Under the pieces are notes generated by a model. That model worked only from the letters and a program-made list of their open reading frames with translations. It was not told the DNA's origin and did no database searches. Positions 18,193 through 30,340 of a stretch of DNA of 64,000 nt are shown one piece after another (within the stretch, counting starts at the first letter, position 1; each line of letters starts with the position of its first letter). Origin of the DNA: Limanda limanda (Eukaryota; Chordata; Actinopteri; Pleuronectiformes; Pleuronectidae); the NCBI RefSeq assembly GCF_963576545.1, contig NC_083655.1:17870204-17934203 (forward strand), in the 5' to 3' direction. The translations under genes and the position numbers were made by a program.

Positions 18193-21100
18193 AGGTATGT
18201 GGTAGGTAACACAATGTTGTTTATTCTACTACATAGAATAAATTAGGCCTACCCCAATCTACTTTACTTAAGCTTTTACATTCAAAATTCAAAAAAAACT
18301 TTATTTGTCCCCAGAAGACAATCAAAAAATTCAACAATACACGTCTTAAAAGTGTGCATGTGAGACTTTCAGGGTTGTTGAGGGTTCATCATTGCACTGG
18401 ACAATAAAACCAACTTATTCAGTAGTTATCATATAGAACCTTGTTGTAATTGTACTCATTTTGTCAAGAGTTAACTAACTTTCATCCAAACTTTCATAGC
18501 CGGGGTAAATGCAAGTTTGAATGTTGTTGGTACTGACGTTAAAGTGTGAACAGACACTTCTAGTGGTTGTATTTGGGCTTCAAAAATAAGGGAGGTGATT
18601 CATTTGCGAAAATCATCTTGCCAAACAAAGTTTATAAAAATCATAAACTTTTGTGTATAAAATGTTCTGTAGTCCTCCAAAGCCCAATGGAAATGCTTTC
18701 TTTCTATTCTCTTTTCTCATTTTAAGGATTTTAAAATCAGTTATTGATGAATTCCATGTGTTTTTTATTTTAATCATTTTTTAATTCTTTGTTCATTGGA
18801 CATTGTGATGTTGTTTGATGACCCATAACTGAAACATCATATTTTGAATAGTGCTGACAAGTGTGTAAACTTATTTAAGTGCTGAACACTAATTTACCAA
18901 GCGTAATATTTCTGGATCCGGTAGTGAGACTGAATGAATGACAGGAAGAAGATCCCTCTGGTTTTTCTTTGGAAAGCACACACTATAAATCCGTCTGGAT
19001 CATGCACAGCCTCACACAGACCCCAGTTGTTTGCTTTCATAAATGAGACAAACAGCTCTGTGTGTTTTCACATGTGTGCATGTGTGTGTCTCCAAACTGT
19101 GTGAATGGAAAGACAGCCTCCTCTGTTGGGGCATTATGACCCTCTTCTATCCTAAAGAAAAGGGAGAGTACACAGCACTGTCAGTGGGGGTCACAACCCC
19201 AGCACAGAGGAGACACACAGTGGTGAATGTGCCACACTGTTCGAGCGAGTAAGAGCCTGACGGAGGAGGGATACGCTTAGGAGGAAAAAGAGAAGTGGGG
19301 ATGGAAGTGGCGGGGAATATCTGTGGCCTCGGTGAGCTCTATGCCAAACCTTATTCCGGATACCAACCCGCCCAGGATGCTGCGTTTCTGTGCCCTCGCT
19401 CTTTTTTTTTTCAGAACAAACAGACCAAACGGAAAAACCAAATGTATTAATTAAAACATGCAGGTGGGCGAGAGGTCGGCCAGAGTTCCTTCAAATTTCA
19501 GAAACGCGGATTAGAGGCCAGCTCACTAATGAACCATGGAGCTCATGTTGTGTGGTTAAAAGTAAAAAATATAAGTAGAGACTCTAGGAAAAGGGAGGAA
19601 CTACAGAATAAACCGAGCGCCATAATGAAGTATCTCCCAACAATGTGACTGAGCTGAGCTCACAATATTTATTCCTAATGTTTGCCCGGCTCCAAATTGA
19701 AAATGACAGCGCTGATCCAGCACATTAACTTGAAAGCAGAGTGACTTTCTTATGTAATGTCTCTGCTTCACATGTTTATCATTTCCTCTTGGAAAGTTAT
19801 TATTCCACAGGACCAACAAAGGCTGGAAAAATACCTTTTTTTTCTTCTCTTTTCTTGGTTATTGTCATTGCTGTAAAGGCAGAAGAGGGAGGATGATGCC
19901 ATTTTCTGTTTTGATTATTTAAAAGCTTCAGTATTCTCTGTGCTGTGCAGCTTCTCTGTGACTGAGGCCCAAACATGTCATTAAAAGAGATCAGAGCAGT
20001 TGTGGTTTTGCTGGGGCAGGGCCGCTGGACACGGGTGGGACTGCATGGGATAGGCCGGAAAACAGAAACATGTTTTTGCAAAATCTTCAGTCTGGAGATT
20101 TCATTAAGTCATCTAGGATCTGTGTCTCAGAACCCTGGGTGAAAATGTCGGCTCTCCAGTTCTGCATGCTTGTATTTGGGTTGGGATGTTCTGTCTTTGA
20201 TTAATACGTTATGACTCTTAACTAAAAGAAGCACTGTTGTTTGTTAAATCTGACCTTTTAAATTACATGTGCATTGTTTTTGAAGCAACACTTTAGAGTT
20301 CTCTGGTTTTAGAGTTCCTCATATGATGCAACACCTTGTTTTAAGAAAGATTTTTTTATAAGCAATATGAATCTTGTTCTTTTCATCAACTAGGAAGTGC
20401 TCTTTGGTTGTTTTGTCCTTTAACTTACATCAGAAGAGGGATTGACGTTATGTGACTAACTGCTGCTTGTTATTATCCAGCAGTTACAATATGAATTTTA
20501 ATATGAATAGACTCCAGAAGACTGACGGCTGGAGGAAATTGAGAGTTACGTAGAGCACTAATGAGATCACACAGCACTGGGATCAGCTGTTCATGTTACA
20601 TGAGCTTATTATTGAGTAACAAGGTACTTAATCCAAATAAACTATCAATAAATACATATAAATGCATTTTAATTATAATAATAATATTTGATAATCAGCC
20701 TCCAGACCAGAAAAGTCATCAAAACAATTTGCTTTAAATATCCTTTTTTACGAAAGGTGCCAGTCAACCTAATAACCATGGAAACAGTTGATCTAATAGT
20801 GAGCTAGTTGACTTTTATAGCCAACTTCGAGGTTTATTAGTAGCTGAGAACACAGAAAGAATGGGGCACATTTATTGGTGCCATGCTTGTTCCTTGATGT
20901 TTAAAAAAAAGATATCATCACATAGCTGTAATTATATAAATTATGTCTATATGTTTATGAATATGAGGTATTAATAAATGTGCTAATAAATATACATTGG
21001 CTTATATATTTATGGCATTATATTAGAGTATGTTGTATAATCAAAAATGTATCTGGTTACAACTAGGTTACATTGTGTTAAAAAAAATTTAAAGTTGTAA

Positions 21101-23402
21101 TTGTAGACAAATTTATTTAATAAATAGGTGTAGGAAATGTATAGTGCATTGAGTCATTAGGAGGTGCCACATGCTGTTCAGATCTTAACTGTGGGGGTCC
21201 AGCGGTAGTATTATACACTTGGTGCGTTACGAGCATGAGGGCATTTCTCCTGCAGCTATTTTAAAGGTGCGTAGAAAACATTATAAAACAGAAAGTATCT
21301 TCCTTCTCACATTGCACCACCCGGTGGTAGCAGACGTCTACTGGCTCACGTACCACTCCTTAATACGGTGTTGATTTCTCTGAAGTGAAAGGAGAGTGCA
21401 TGGTAAACCAAAGTCCAGCAGCGGTAGCATCAACTTTCACTACTGTTTGTTCTTCGCTTCAGAAAAAGAATTAACGCATATTTTTCCTGTGCTGGACTTT
21501 AGAAAAAATCACATGTTTTCTCCTTGCTTCAAAGTCGACTTGCACTTCCTGAACAGGCAGAATTAATCTACAACAGCAGGGTGGTGGAAAAGCATCAGCC
21601 GTGTTTATACGTTACAGCTACAGGAATAACATAAATCCCTGAGTAAACCTAATCTGTCGCTGATTGTAAACAGTCTGTCGCAGTAATGGCCTCTAGAACA
21701 AATGAGGACCTCATGGCGGGGGCCTCAAGTAAAAGCCCTCACACACTACCACCCCCTCCTCCCCACCGACCCATCCATCCATCCCTGTCTCCTATCTTGC
21801 CTCTTGCCTTTTAAAATCCAGTGTCTGCAGTGTCCCTAAATGGGCTAATGGGCTAAATGAGGAAGGATCTGGTAGGAACTTCCTGCCTTTGCTCTAAACT
21901 CTCGGGGAGCTGAATATGAAAAGAGACTGGCACCACACATCACCTCCCAGACTTCCAAAATCTCCCCCTCCGTGTATATCTCCACAGCTTGGGAGCAAGC
22001 AGAGGCCTGACACCGAAGCAGGCCAGGCCAGGATCTGTGCACGAGATAAGACAGGCAACAGGAAGGAGACAACCCAGGGCCCTGCTCCCTGACGTGACAG
22101 AGCCACTATTCATTTTTCAGGAAGGAGACAAAGAAAAAACAACATCAGCAATATCAGATGCAGCATTGGGAATTCAATGGGGGAATAAAAGATGAGAGTC
22201 CGCCAGTGGGCGACTTGACTTCATTAACAAACAACGCCTGTCTCTTCTCAGGAAATCGCTGGCTCGCCAAATGTTGTTTTTAAAGGAGACTAAAAACACA
22301 GAAAATAACAAATTTCCCTGTAAAATCATTGTATCCTTCGTTTTAAAACACCCACAAGTAATAAATATACCAAAACGTTTCTCTATGAGCCTTGGATCTA
22401 GCATTTAGCATTTTGTAAAACTTCCTTCAAATAAACAGAGCTGTGGAGTCGGGGCCTCTGGGCTTCAGCTGATCGCCCAGGATAAAGGAGCACATTGGCG
22501 CCACTGCAGCCAAAACACTTGTTGGTGTCACTACACACATAAATCATTCCTTTCTCTTCATCTCCGCACAGGAGCAGCGAACAATGGCAGGTAAACAGAG
22601 CAGACTGTGGAAGAAGACTCTGTTAGCTCAGCACTGTCCTCTCCCACACACATTCCTAACAGCCTGTGTGTGTAGTTAAGGTGCAGATAAACAGCCGCGG
22701 CGGCACCATATGTCAGCACAAAGCAAGCACGCCGGACAGAGACTAGAGCAATGATTAGGATCACACACATACAAACGCACACAGTGTCTACAGTCATGTG
22801 TACGGGCGCACAGACAACCGCACGGACACAAATGCGCCTTTCACCAAAGCCAGGAGGAGCACGGAGAAATTACATAAATCCACTTTTCAGCACTTGACGA
22901 TGCAAATGTTAAGTTCAGCTTCAGTTGTCATTGTCTGTTTTTCATGCATGTCAGACGTGCTGTCTACGAGAGCCAAGAAAAGAGCTTCTTTACCATGCAA
23001 ACAGACATGTGCGTGGGGAATGTGAGTGGCCCCGCAGGACAAACTGACGACGACGAGGAGGAGACGACATGTCCACAGCAGACGCTTCACATCTGCAGAT
23101 CTGTATCAGCTCCCTGGGAGCACATCAATAAAATAGTACAATGAAAATCTGCTTTTTGAGCATCAACTATCAAGCCACTGCCTGGATGGAAATTGTTGTC
23201 GGCCTGGTTTAACAGGAGATGTGATCCAATGATAAAACCGGATTATGGGAAATGATGGGTCAAAAATGTCCATAGAAACTCCTCAAAGAAAAACTGTTGC
23301 ATGTTATGCTTCTCTACTATTGATCAGTATGTTCATTACAGAAATTATAAATAATATTTGTAATAATAATATCAGCTTAAGTGCAAGAATACTTTTTTAC
23401 AA
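18193..23402. other. Intergenic stretch without supported genes
   Basis: Contains a short repeat-like tail at about 18,275-18,330 (ttcaaaaaaaactttatttg then tccccag, seen at the ends of fish retroposons) and otherwise unremarkable AT-rich DNA. No exon could be supported on either strand. Confidence 0.4.
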
Positions 23403-23439
23403 GGGTTAGGGTTAGGGTTAGGGTAAGGGTTAGGGTTAG
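23403..23439 (+). repeat. Interstitial telomeric repeat (TTAGGG)n
   Basis: Six tandem units of the vertebrate telomere hexamer in 37 bases, one being the variant TAAGGG. It is far too short to be a chromosome end and is flanked by ordinary unique sequence on both sides. Confidence 0.9.
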
Positions 23440-24618
23440 ATTTACTCAGTTTACAGTTTAGAAAGTGTTACAGTATTGTTGTTTTACCTTGTGTTTAAAT
23501 TAAGTGGAATATTATTGAAACTATCATTGCATAGCACAGTTTTCTTCATATAAAATTTCTCATATTATCATGACAATACATTTTTTGGTCTTCGTTTGAG
23601 TTCATTTCAGATTAAAGTTTTTTTTATTATATAACTGTCAGATAAAAAAGGTGTTTAATGACATAATAAAAAGTGGAAGAATATATTCTTGCTGTGTGTA
23701 ACCTTTACTTAAAGTATTATAATCTTTTGCTTTTCGGCCATTTAAAAAAAAAAAAAAAAGATTTCAAACTTTCTCTGGCCTCCAGACAAATTTTACTCCA
23801 ATATTTACTTAATTATAGCTCTGTTACCCCTGAGGGAATATCAATCTATGAGGAATATCTGAGTCTTATGTTGCGAGTACCTCATGTTCACCAGATATAT
23901 CACTGGTTTGTCTAACTGCTGAGAAACCAACACAGGGACACAAACTCTCCTGGGTTGAAGAAACTGCAAAAGTTCTCTGTGAATTTGTTCCCATTCACAA
24001 CAGATGCAGCTTTCAGATTCATCAAATAATTGATTCAAACAGTTTTATATATTTTAGCTACAAACCAGACGTGGGCAGTTCCTCAGCTGCTCCTCAGCCT
24101 TCCTTTGTTTTCAAGGGGGAAAATTAAATTAAAATACGAACACAAAACAGACTTTAGAACACACCCAATGAAATGCCCACAAGCTATGACCTTTGAAGTC
24201 ATGCTTGGCCTGCGTGTCCTGTGAGGGTGGCGGCCTCTGGCTCAGGGAACCAGCGGTTGGTTTGGCCCTCACGCTGGGAACAGAGGACTGCAGGACTGCA
24301 GGAGGGGAGAGAGAGAGAAAGACAGATGCATGGCTGGGAGGAAGAGGAGGAGGAGGAGGAGGACTGGATTGACAGCAGCAGGTTGCCCTAAGAACAATGT
24401 GGACTCCATAAGTGTTTGGGTCCCTGGTTCATGTGTCTGAGAAGAATAAAACAGCACCACCTTGAAGTCAAGCATCAGTGTAGCTCAGACGAGGAGATTG
24501 TGAAGGTGAAGAACTCATTGTCTATGGTCAAGTAATGAGGTCAGACACCAGCTACCAGTTACATCAGCTGTTGGTTAGGTCAAACTTGAAGATATTAGGT
24601 GGAGATTTAGGCATCACT

Positions 24619-25235
24619 AAATGATAAGTCCAGTGTGTAGGATTTAGTGGCATCTTTAGTGGCATGTGTAGGATTAAGGGCAGCTGTGGCTGAGGGGTAG
24701 AGTGGTCGTCCTCCAACCTGAAGGTCGGCGGTTCGATCCCCAGTCTGAACCATCTGCATGCCGAAGTGTCCTTGGGCAAGATGCTGAACCCTCAATAGCC
24801 CCCCATAGAATAACAAAGTGCTGCAAGTAGATGCACTGTATAAATGTGTGTGTGAATGGGTGAATGTGAAACTGTACTGTAAAGCGCTTTGAGTGGTCTT
24901 CATCAGACTAGAAAAGCGCTATATAAATACAAATCCATTTACCATTATCTTGTGATGAGGTTGCAGATTGCAAGTTACTGAATACCCTACGCCTCACCTC
25001 TCCCTCCCAAGCATGTATCTATGGTTGCCTTCAAGTAATGTTAAAAAACATGAAAGACTTTCTGGAGTGGTTGTTTTGTCTGGGCTATAAACTTGGCACT
25101 GCAACATGATAAACTCCCCAGAAACTAGTGTATATTAGGGCTCATTCTTTGTTTCAGGTGGTTATACAGCAATGAAAACATAAATATAAACATTTTAATC
25201 CTAATTCTGCAAGTAAATCCCAAAAATCTCTCACA
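24619..25235 (+). mobile_element. Dispersed teleost DNA-repeat remnant, split by a SINE
   Basis: The left part begins gtccagtgtgtaggatttag. After the SINE, sequence such as gaggttgcagattgcaagtt and, further on, tttcaggtggttatacagc and aatgaaaacata follows the order of a common percomorph non-autonomous repeat that I recall. The reciprocal end (a reversed tccagtgtg) is not found on the right, so the copy is truncated. Confidence 0.4.
24667..24951 (+). mobile_element. tRNA-derived SINE with LINE-like 3' tail
   Basis: The head has pol III box A-like (tggctgaggggtagagtgg) and box B (ggttcgatccc) sequences in tRNA spacing. The body reads cttgggcaagatgctgaacc. The tail carries gtaaagcgctttgagtgg and gaaaagcgctatataaatac, a motif shared with L2-type LINE 3' ends. 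It interrupts the repeat at 24,619-25,235. Confidence 0.7.
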
Positions 25236-25819
25236 CAAAGTAGTTCTTTATACCCAGAATAATCAGAAAAGATGACAAAAAACTTTAGCCTGCCATAAAT
25301 GCTCAAAAAAAGACTGGTGAGATAGGTACTGTGCAATATGGTTCTGACATAACATTTAATACAACTCTTAATACAAACATATTTGCATATACAAAGAATT
25401 TGCAGCTACATTTTGTATCATTTGTACCTTAATTCTGACAACTGCTTTAAAGCATGGCAAACATAATGTTTCCTAATAAAGAATATATACACCATTTTTA
25501 ACTACAATACTGTATATACACTGACATATTATCTTCTAAGTTGATATTTAGAAGCAAACAAAGCAAGTTTGCTTTATTCATTATGGTTGGTTAAAAAAAT
25601 GAACTCTTATCAGAACAATATTTATCTTTTACTTTCTGATTTGATACACTTTAGATATAAACCCAGTGTTTTATTTTTCTTCTTTGCCATAAGAGACAGA
25701 ACAAGGTTAGCACAGCTGTGTTCTTCAGGCTTGTCCGTTCCTAATTAAATGACAGGAAATATAAAATTATGGCATTATTGTAGAGGAAGTGTAACTTATG
25801 AACTAAGTTTGTATCCTTG

Positions 25820-25945
25820 AGAACTGTTTTGTGTTGCAGGCATTTTTTACATTACATTACTTTCAATTTCATTTAGCTGACGCCTTTATTCAAATACTTT
25901 TCATCTTGACTTGCAGCCGTACAGTCGTCTGGCAGAAACATTCCT
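25820..25945 (-). mobile_element. Fragment of a dispersed LINE-type 3' end
   Basis: Carries tttcatttagctgacgcctt, close to the tail at 29,790. The preceding bases (tttgtgttgcaggcattttt) are also shared with 29,774, so the repeat extends further left than the tail core. Confidence 0.4.
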
Positions 25946-26639
25946 GAAAACTGTATTAACCTGTAATGGTAAGGGAGCTGCTGAGTCCAAATCCCTGAAT
26001 CTATTGAGGTTCAACGTTCGCCATTGGTTCTACTTAACAAAATCTCAGTTGAAATTTCATGGCTTTTAGCCATGCAAGGCTAAAAGCTTGTTCCAGCTGA
26101 CCACGGTTACACTTCCCTTTCAGTCAGCAGTTTTCAGTGTGTTCACTGGTGCAGCTTTCCACATTATCATAGTCTTCACCTGAACGAGCGACAGCAGCCA
26201 CGCATGGTCCAAACCCAAACTACAAATTTGAAATCCGTGAGTCCTGATTTCATTTTCTAATTGTATTTATTTTCTTAAAATTGTGCTTATTCTTATTCAA
26301 CAACTGCTCCGATTCATGTTTCCTGTTCATCTGGACGATGACTGATAATATCTAAAAGATTTAGATACTCAATCATAAAATCATTTAAAATGAGACATAA
26401 AGAATAAAGAGTGAATGATTATAATTGGGATTATTACTAAAAAGGTTTATTATTATGTTCTCCACCTGTCAGGAGACGATATCCACCTGTGTTCAACAGG
26501 CAGAAGTAGAGCAAGGGATGATGATGCATTTGAGGAACCGTGTTAGTTCAGGTGTGCCCCCCCTCACGTGAATGATAATAGAACCTGTGGAACCATCAGT
26601 ACCTGTGTTTGTTTTATAGTTAAGAACATAAACTGCTTA
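25946..26639. other. Upstream flank of ccr6, no gene seen
   Basis: AT-rich, no exon or RNA gene recognised. Confidence 0.35.
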
Positions 26640-26793
26640 TCTTCCTTTGAATGCAAACACAGGTTTTGCTTGAGGTTCTTCAAGTTAAAGAGTTTTTTCT
26701 CTCTCAGTCGTCATAGCTGCTCACCTTCTATGTAAAGAGCCTTGAGATAATGAATATTATGATTTGGCGCTATACAAATAAAACTGACACGTC
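26640..26793 (+). mobile_element. L2-like LINE or SINE 3' tail
   Basis: The sequence atgtaaagagccttgagata followed by atttggcgctatacaaataa aact fits the conserved 3' terminus of L2-type retroposons in fish. No coding part remains. Confidence 0.5.
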
Positions 26794-27690
26794 TGTTCAA
26801 CCACAACTGGAACATGTTTACCAGAAGTACACGCTCAGAACCCACAATTTGACACTTGTTCCACTTTCACCACATATACAATTTCAGATTTTTACATCTG
26901 ACTTGAAAAGGTACGAATTTTATTGATGATTGTGGAAAAAAATTAAGCTGAGACGCAAACAAGCTCAGGCCTAGTGTTCCTGCCCCAGGACATCATGGGT
27001 AGATCAGAGTAAGGAGGACAACAACAGATTTGTGTCATCGCAGCAGTGAACATTTCACATTTTTCCAGATGTTGGATCTGACATTTGTCAGATTTTCTGC
27101 CTCTGAAATTTTCGTATTCTCCTAAAGAACAAACTTAAACGTGTTGTCACTGAATTAAAATGTTTAAATCTTGTCTGAACTGATTTGATGTCTTCTATTT
27201 TCTTTCGGGTGGTTAGGGTGAGTAACGTAACAAAGCTCATCAGTTTAGCAAGTGTGCGAAATACCCAGTAACAGTCGGAGCGTCCCTCTGATCCTAGTGC
27301 TCCAGTGTTATGCTTATGTTAAGTCCCCCTGCAGGTCATAATCTGACCCCCAAAAAAGATTTGATGAAAAAATGATTTAATAAGATGTAAAGATAGATAA
27401 ATAAATAGATTGATAAATTAATTAATTAAAAGTGATTATTTTATTGGGATTATTCGGGTTTGTATGGTGAAAAACTCGGATTATAGATTTAACAATATCC
27501 AGGCGGCTCTTCTGATGTTTTCTAATCAATCACACGTAGAACGCATCTTTATAAAAACCTGTTGAATTCATTTTTATGTGTTGACGGATTAATAGGACGT
27601 CTCTGCCTCTCAAACAATAAAGGTAGAAGATATCAGGGGGTCTCAAGTTACAATCAAGGGGTCTCTGGGGTATTTCGCACCCAGAGTTTG

Positions 27691-27716
27691 ACGTTCTCTA
27701 TTCTCTTTGTTCACAG
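27691..27716 (+). promoter_or_regulatory. Splice acceptor of the ccr6 coding exon
   Basis: A pyrimidine-rich tract (ttctctattctctttgttcac) ends in cag at 27,714-27,716, 15 bases before the ATG. This suggests at least one upstream non-coding exon, not located, and a single coding exon, as in other CCR6 genes. Confidence 0.6.
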
Positions 27717-27731
27717 CCGGAGAACAACAAC

Positions 27732-28842
27732 ATGGCGATCTCTTTGTTCAACCAATCAGATTACGATTACTATTACAATTACTCAGATGTCGACTACGAT
27801 GTGGTAGAACCTTGTACTTACAACCACAGTTTGCAGCTGATGGTGGGTCGGTACGTTTACTCCATCATCTGCATCCTGGGCTTCGTGGGAAACAGTGTGG
27901 TGATCGTTAACTACGCCTTCTACAAGAGGACTAAGTCCATGACGGACGTCTATCTGCTCAATGTCGCCATCGCTGACCTGCTGTTTGTGGTGTCGCTGCC
28001 TCTCATCATCTACAACGAGATGTGGTCATGGTCAATGGGGCCGGGGGCCTGCAAGCTGCTGCACGGCTCTTACAGTGTGAGCCTTTACAGCGGCATGTTG
28101 CTGCTCGCCTGCATCATCACCGACCGCTACATCGCCATCGTCCAGGCCCACCGCAGCATCAGACTGCGCACGCTGCCCCACAGCCGCCTCATCTGCGCCT
28201 TCGTCTGGACCTTTGCTTTTCTTCTGTCCGTCCCAACATTCTACTTTTACAACTGGTACGACCCGATGCAAACCCGAGAGTCCTTCATGTTTGAGGAACA
28301 CGAGAGGGATCTGACCAACAGATCTTCGCAGTTTGTCTGTGAGTTCGGGTTCATGAATGAAAGCACGGCCTGGATGACCACGGTAGCCGTTGTCACCACC
28401 CAGCTGGCTGTGGGCTTCTTCCTGCCAATGCTTATCATGACAATCTGCTACACTGCCATTATCGTCAAGCTGCTGAGTGTCAGAAATTACCAGCGGCACA
28501 AGGCAGTCTGGGTGTTACTGGCCGTGGTGGTGGTGATCGTCGCCTGTCAACTACCCTACAATATTGTATTGATTTACGACACCACCTTCTGGTTCCAGCA
28601 GCAGACTTGTGAAGCGTCCCAAGCCCTGATGGTTGCCAAGATAGTAACGCAGACCATCGCCTACCTGCACTGCTGCCTGAACCCGGTGCTGTACGCCTTC
28701 GGTCGGAGTGAAGTTCAGGAACCACTTCAGAACGATCATCCAGGACCTGGGCTTCTTCTCCAGAGTCACGTCTGAGGTCTACGTGTCCACTTGCGGCTCG
28801 GTGGACGGAGCCAGCGACAATGGTTCGTCTCTCACAATGTGA
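27732..28842 (+). CDS. ccr6: CCR6-like C-C chemokine receptor, with a 1-base frameshift near the C-terminus
   Basis: Class A GPCR. Visible features: a Tyr/Asp-rich N-terminus (residues 10-23, candidate sulfotyrosines) with N-glycosylation sites at Asn7, Asn16 and Asn31; Cys28; TM1 with GNxVV (53-57); LLNVAIADLLFV in TM2 (75-86); Cys107; DRYIAIVQA at 131-139, the signature shared with CCR6/CCR7; and HCCLNPVLYAF in TM7. MTDVYLLN and ACQLPYNIVL also favour CCR6. The uninterrupted frame runs to 28,775 (347 residues) but leaves the family after YAF (residue 323). Skipping one G at 28,701/28,702 gives VGVKFRNHFR (helix 8) and a tail ending DNGSSLTM with a stop at 28,840-28,842, which matches the CCR6 C-terminus and gives 369 residues. 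CCR6 binds CCL20-type chemokines and guides lymphocytes and dendritic cells. The extra base is either an assembly error or a real tail-altering mutation. Confidence 0.88.
28701..28702 (+). other. Frameshift site in ccr6
   Basis: The sequence gccttcggtcggagtgaag has one base too many relative to the family reading gcc-ttc-gtc-gga-gtg-aag. Coding identity to CCR6 is unbroken before it in one frame and after it in the next. Confidence 0.75.
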
Positions 28843-29028
28843 TGACAATTGTTGTGGACCTGACATTACCGGTGGTTTCAGTCCAAGGCAGCAGGTCCAA
28901 ATTCAAATCCCAATCTTAATTTTAATGAACAAAATGAAAGTGGTTAAAGGAGTTTTATTTTATTTACTTTCACATTTCATATGATCCCAAGGTTTGAATT
29001 CAAATGAAATTAAATCATCATGTTTTAA

Positions 29029-29034
29029 AATAAA
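29029..29034 (+). terminator. Poly(A) signal of ccr6
   Basis: AATAAA lies 187 bases after the corrected stop codon and is followed by a T-rich stretch (actttttatttttac-like) about 50 bases on. It is the first canonical signal downstream of the gene. Confidence 0.55.
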
Positions 29035-29202
29035 GTTGTCAAAATGAAAATAATCGTGGCGACTATGACATTTTTTAATACTTTTTATTTTTACATGTAA
29101 CAAAAGTGAAGGTGTCAGTTGGCCAGGCTGATTTCATGCAGTCGGCAATCAAACCAGCAACCGTTCACTTCGTCAGATGTTCTGCGGCAGGAAGTCACTC
29201 CT

Positions 29203-29278
29203 GTCAGATGGTTTGTCCCTGGTCGGAGGGTTTGTCCCGGCTCAGATGGTTTGTCCGTGGTCAGATGGTTTGTCCCGG
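29203..29278 (+). repeat. 19-bp minisatellite, four units
   Basis: Four consecutive variants of gtcagatggtttgtccctg, each 19 bases long, differing at a few positions, with a partial fifth (gtcagtgagg). Confidence 0.8.
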
Positions 29279-29787
29279 GTCAGTGAGGTACTGAAACAGT
29301 TTAGAGACAGCGACAGTGAGACTGTTCAGGTCTAGAATTTTGCGCCTTGTAACTGCCTCGCTATTCTTTGTGAGGGAACTAAACTAACACAAAAGAGGGG
29401 GAAATGTCATTGTTGATCCGCCTTTAAGTTAGAAGCCAAGGCAGTTACTAAGCTGGATCGACAACTGTTTAAAAGCAAAAAACGGCATTGGGCAATGCCG
29501 GTTGAATTTCTTAGTAATGTATTATGGGAAAATACCAGACAGGGTAAACAGGATACGGTTTAAGCTGAAGACCAGAGATTCTGCTGGAAAAGCAGAACAG
29601 AGTAAAAACTGTGAATAAAGAGAAAGAAAAACAATCACGCCGCCTGGGATATATCTACTGTCCCTTTCGAGAGCTACTGTTTGCTACTACTGCTTCTTGT
29701 CAGGTGTTCCCGTTCATAACACAGTTACATCAGACTGTGTAAACATTTAGTAACTTACCGCTACATGAGAACTGGTTTGTGTTGCAG

Positions 29788-30340
29788 GCATTTTTTACAT
29801 TTCATTTTGCTGACGCTTTTATCCAAATTGACTTTGCATTCAACCATGAGGGTACAAACCCAGAACAACAGAAATCAAGAAAGTACAATTTCTTCAGAAC
29901 AGTTCCAGAAAAACTACAAAGTGCTATAAGTAAGTGTCATTTAAGTTCTACTAAATTGTTAGTTTCAAAATGTTATTCCAGGTATAGTCGGAAGAGGTGT
30001 GTTTTTAGTTTGAGGCGGCAGATGTGTAAGCTTTCTGCTGTCCGGATGTCCATGGGGAGCTCGTTCCACCAGTTAGGGGCAAGGACAGTAAACAGTGGTG
30101 ATTTTGATGAGTGGTTAGCTCGCAGTGAGGGAGCAGCCAGCCGATCTGCAGATGCAGAGCGGAGTGAACGGGCTGTGGTGTAACGTTTGACCATGTCCTA
30201 GTTGTAGACTGGACCAGATCCGTTCACAGCCCGGTACGCAAGTACTAATGTTTTGAAACGTATACGGGCAGCCACTGGTAACCAGTGAAGAGCCGAGAAG
30301 TATGAGTGAACAGGGCAAACGTAAACAGCCAATTAACCTA
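29788..30340 (-). mobile_element. 5'-truncated LINE-type retrotransposon, antisense
   Basis: The minus-strand frame 30,194-29,973 reads RSLRSASADRLAAPSLRANH, then FTVLAPNWWNELPMDIRTAE and RLKTHLFRLYL, the conserved C-terminus of a fish LINE polyprotein family. Beyond its stop lies a 3' tail reading, on the plus strand, cattttgctgacgcttttatcc. The RT catalytic motifs are absent, so the copy is dead. Confidence 0.6.

Noticed and set aside
28032..28866. Minus-strand frames of 128-155 codons
   Set aside because: Antisense shadows of the ccr6-like exon.
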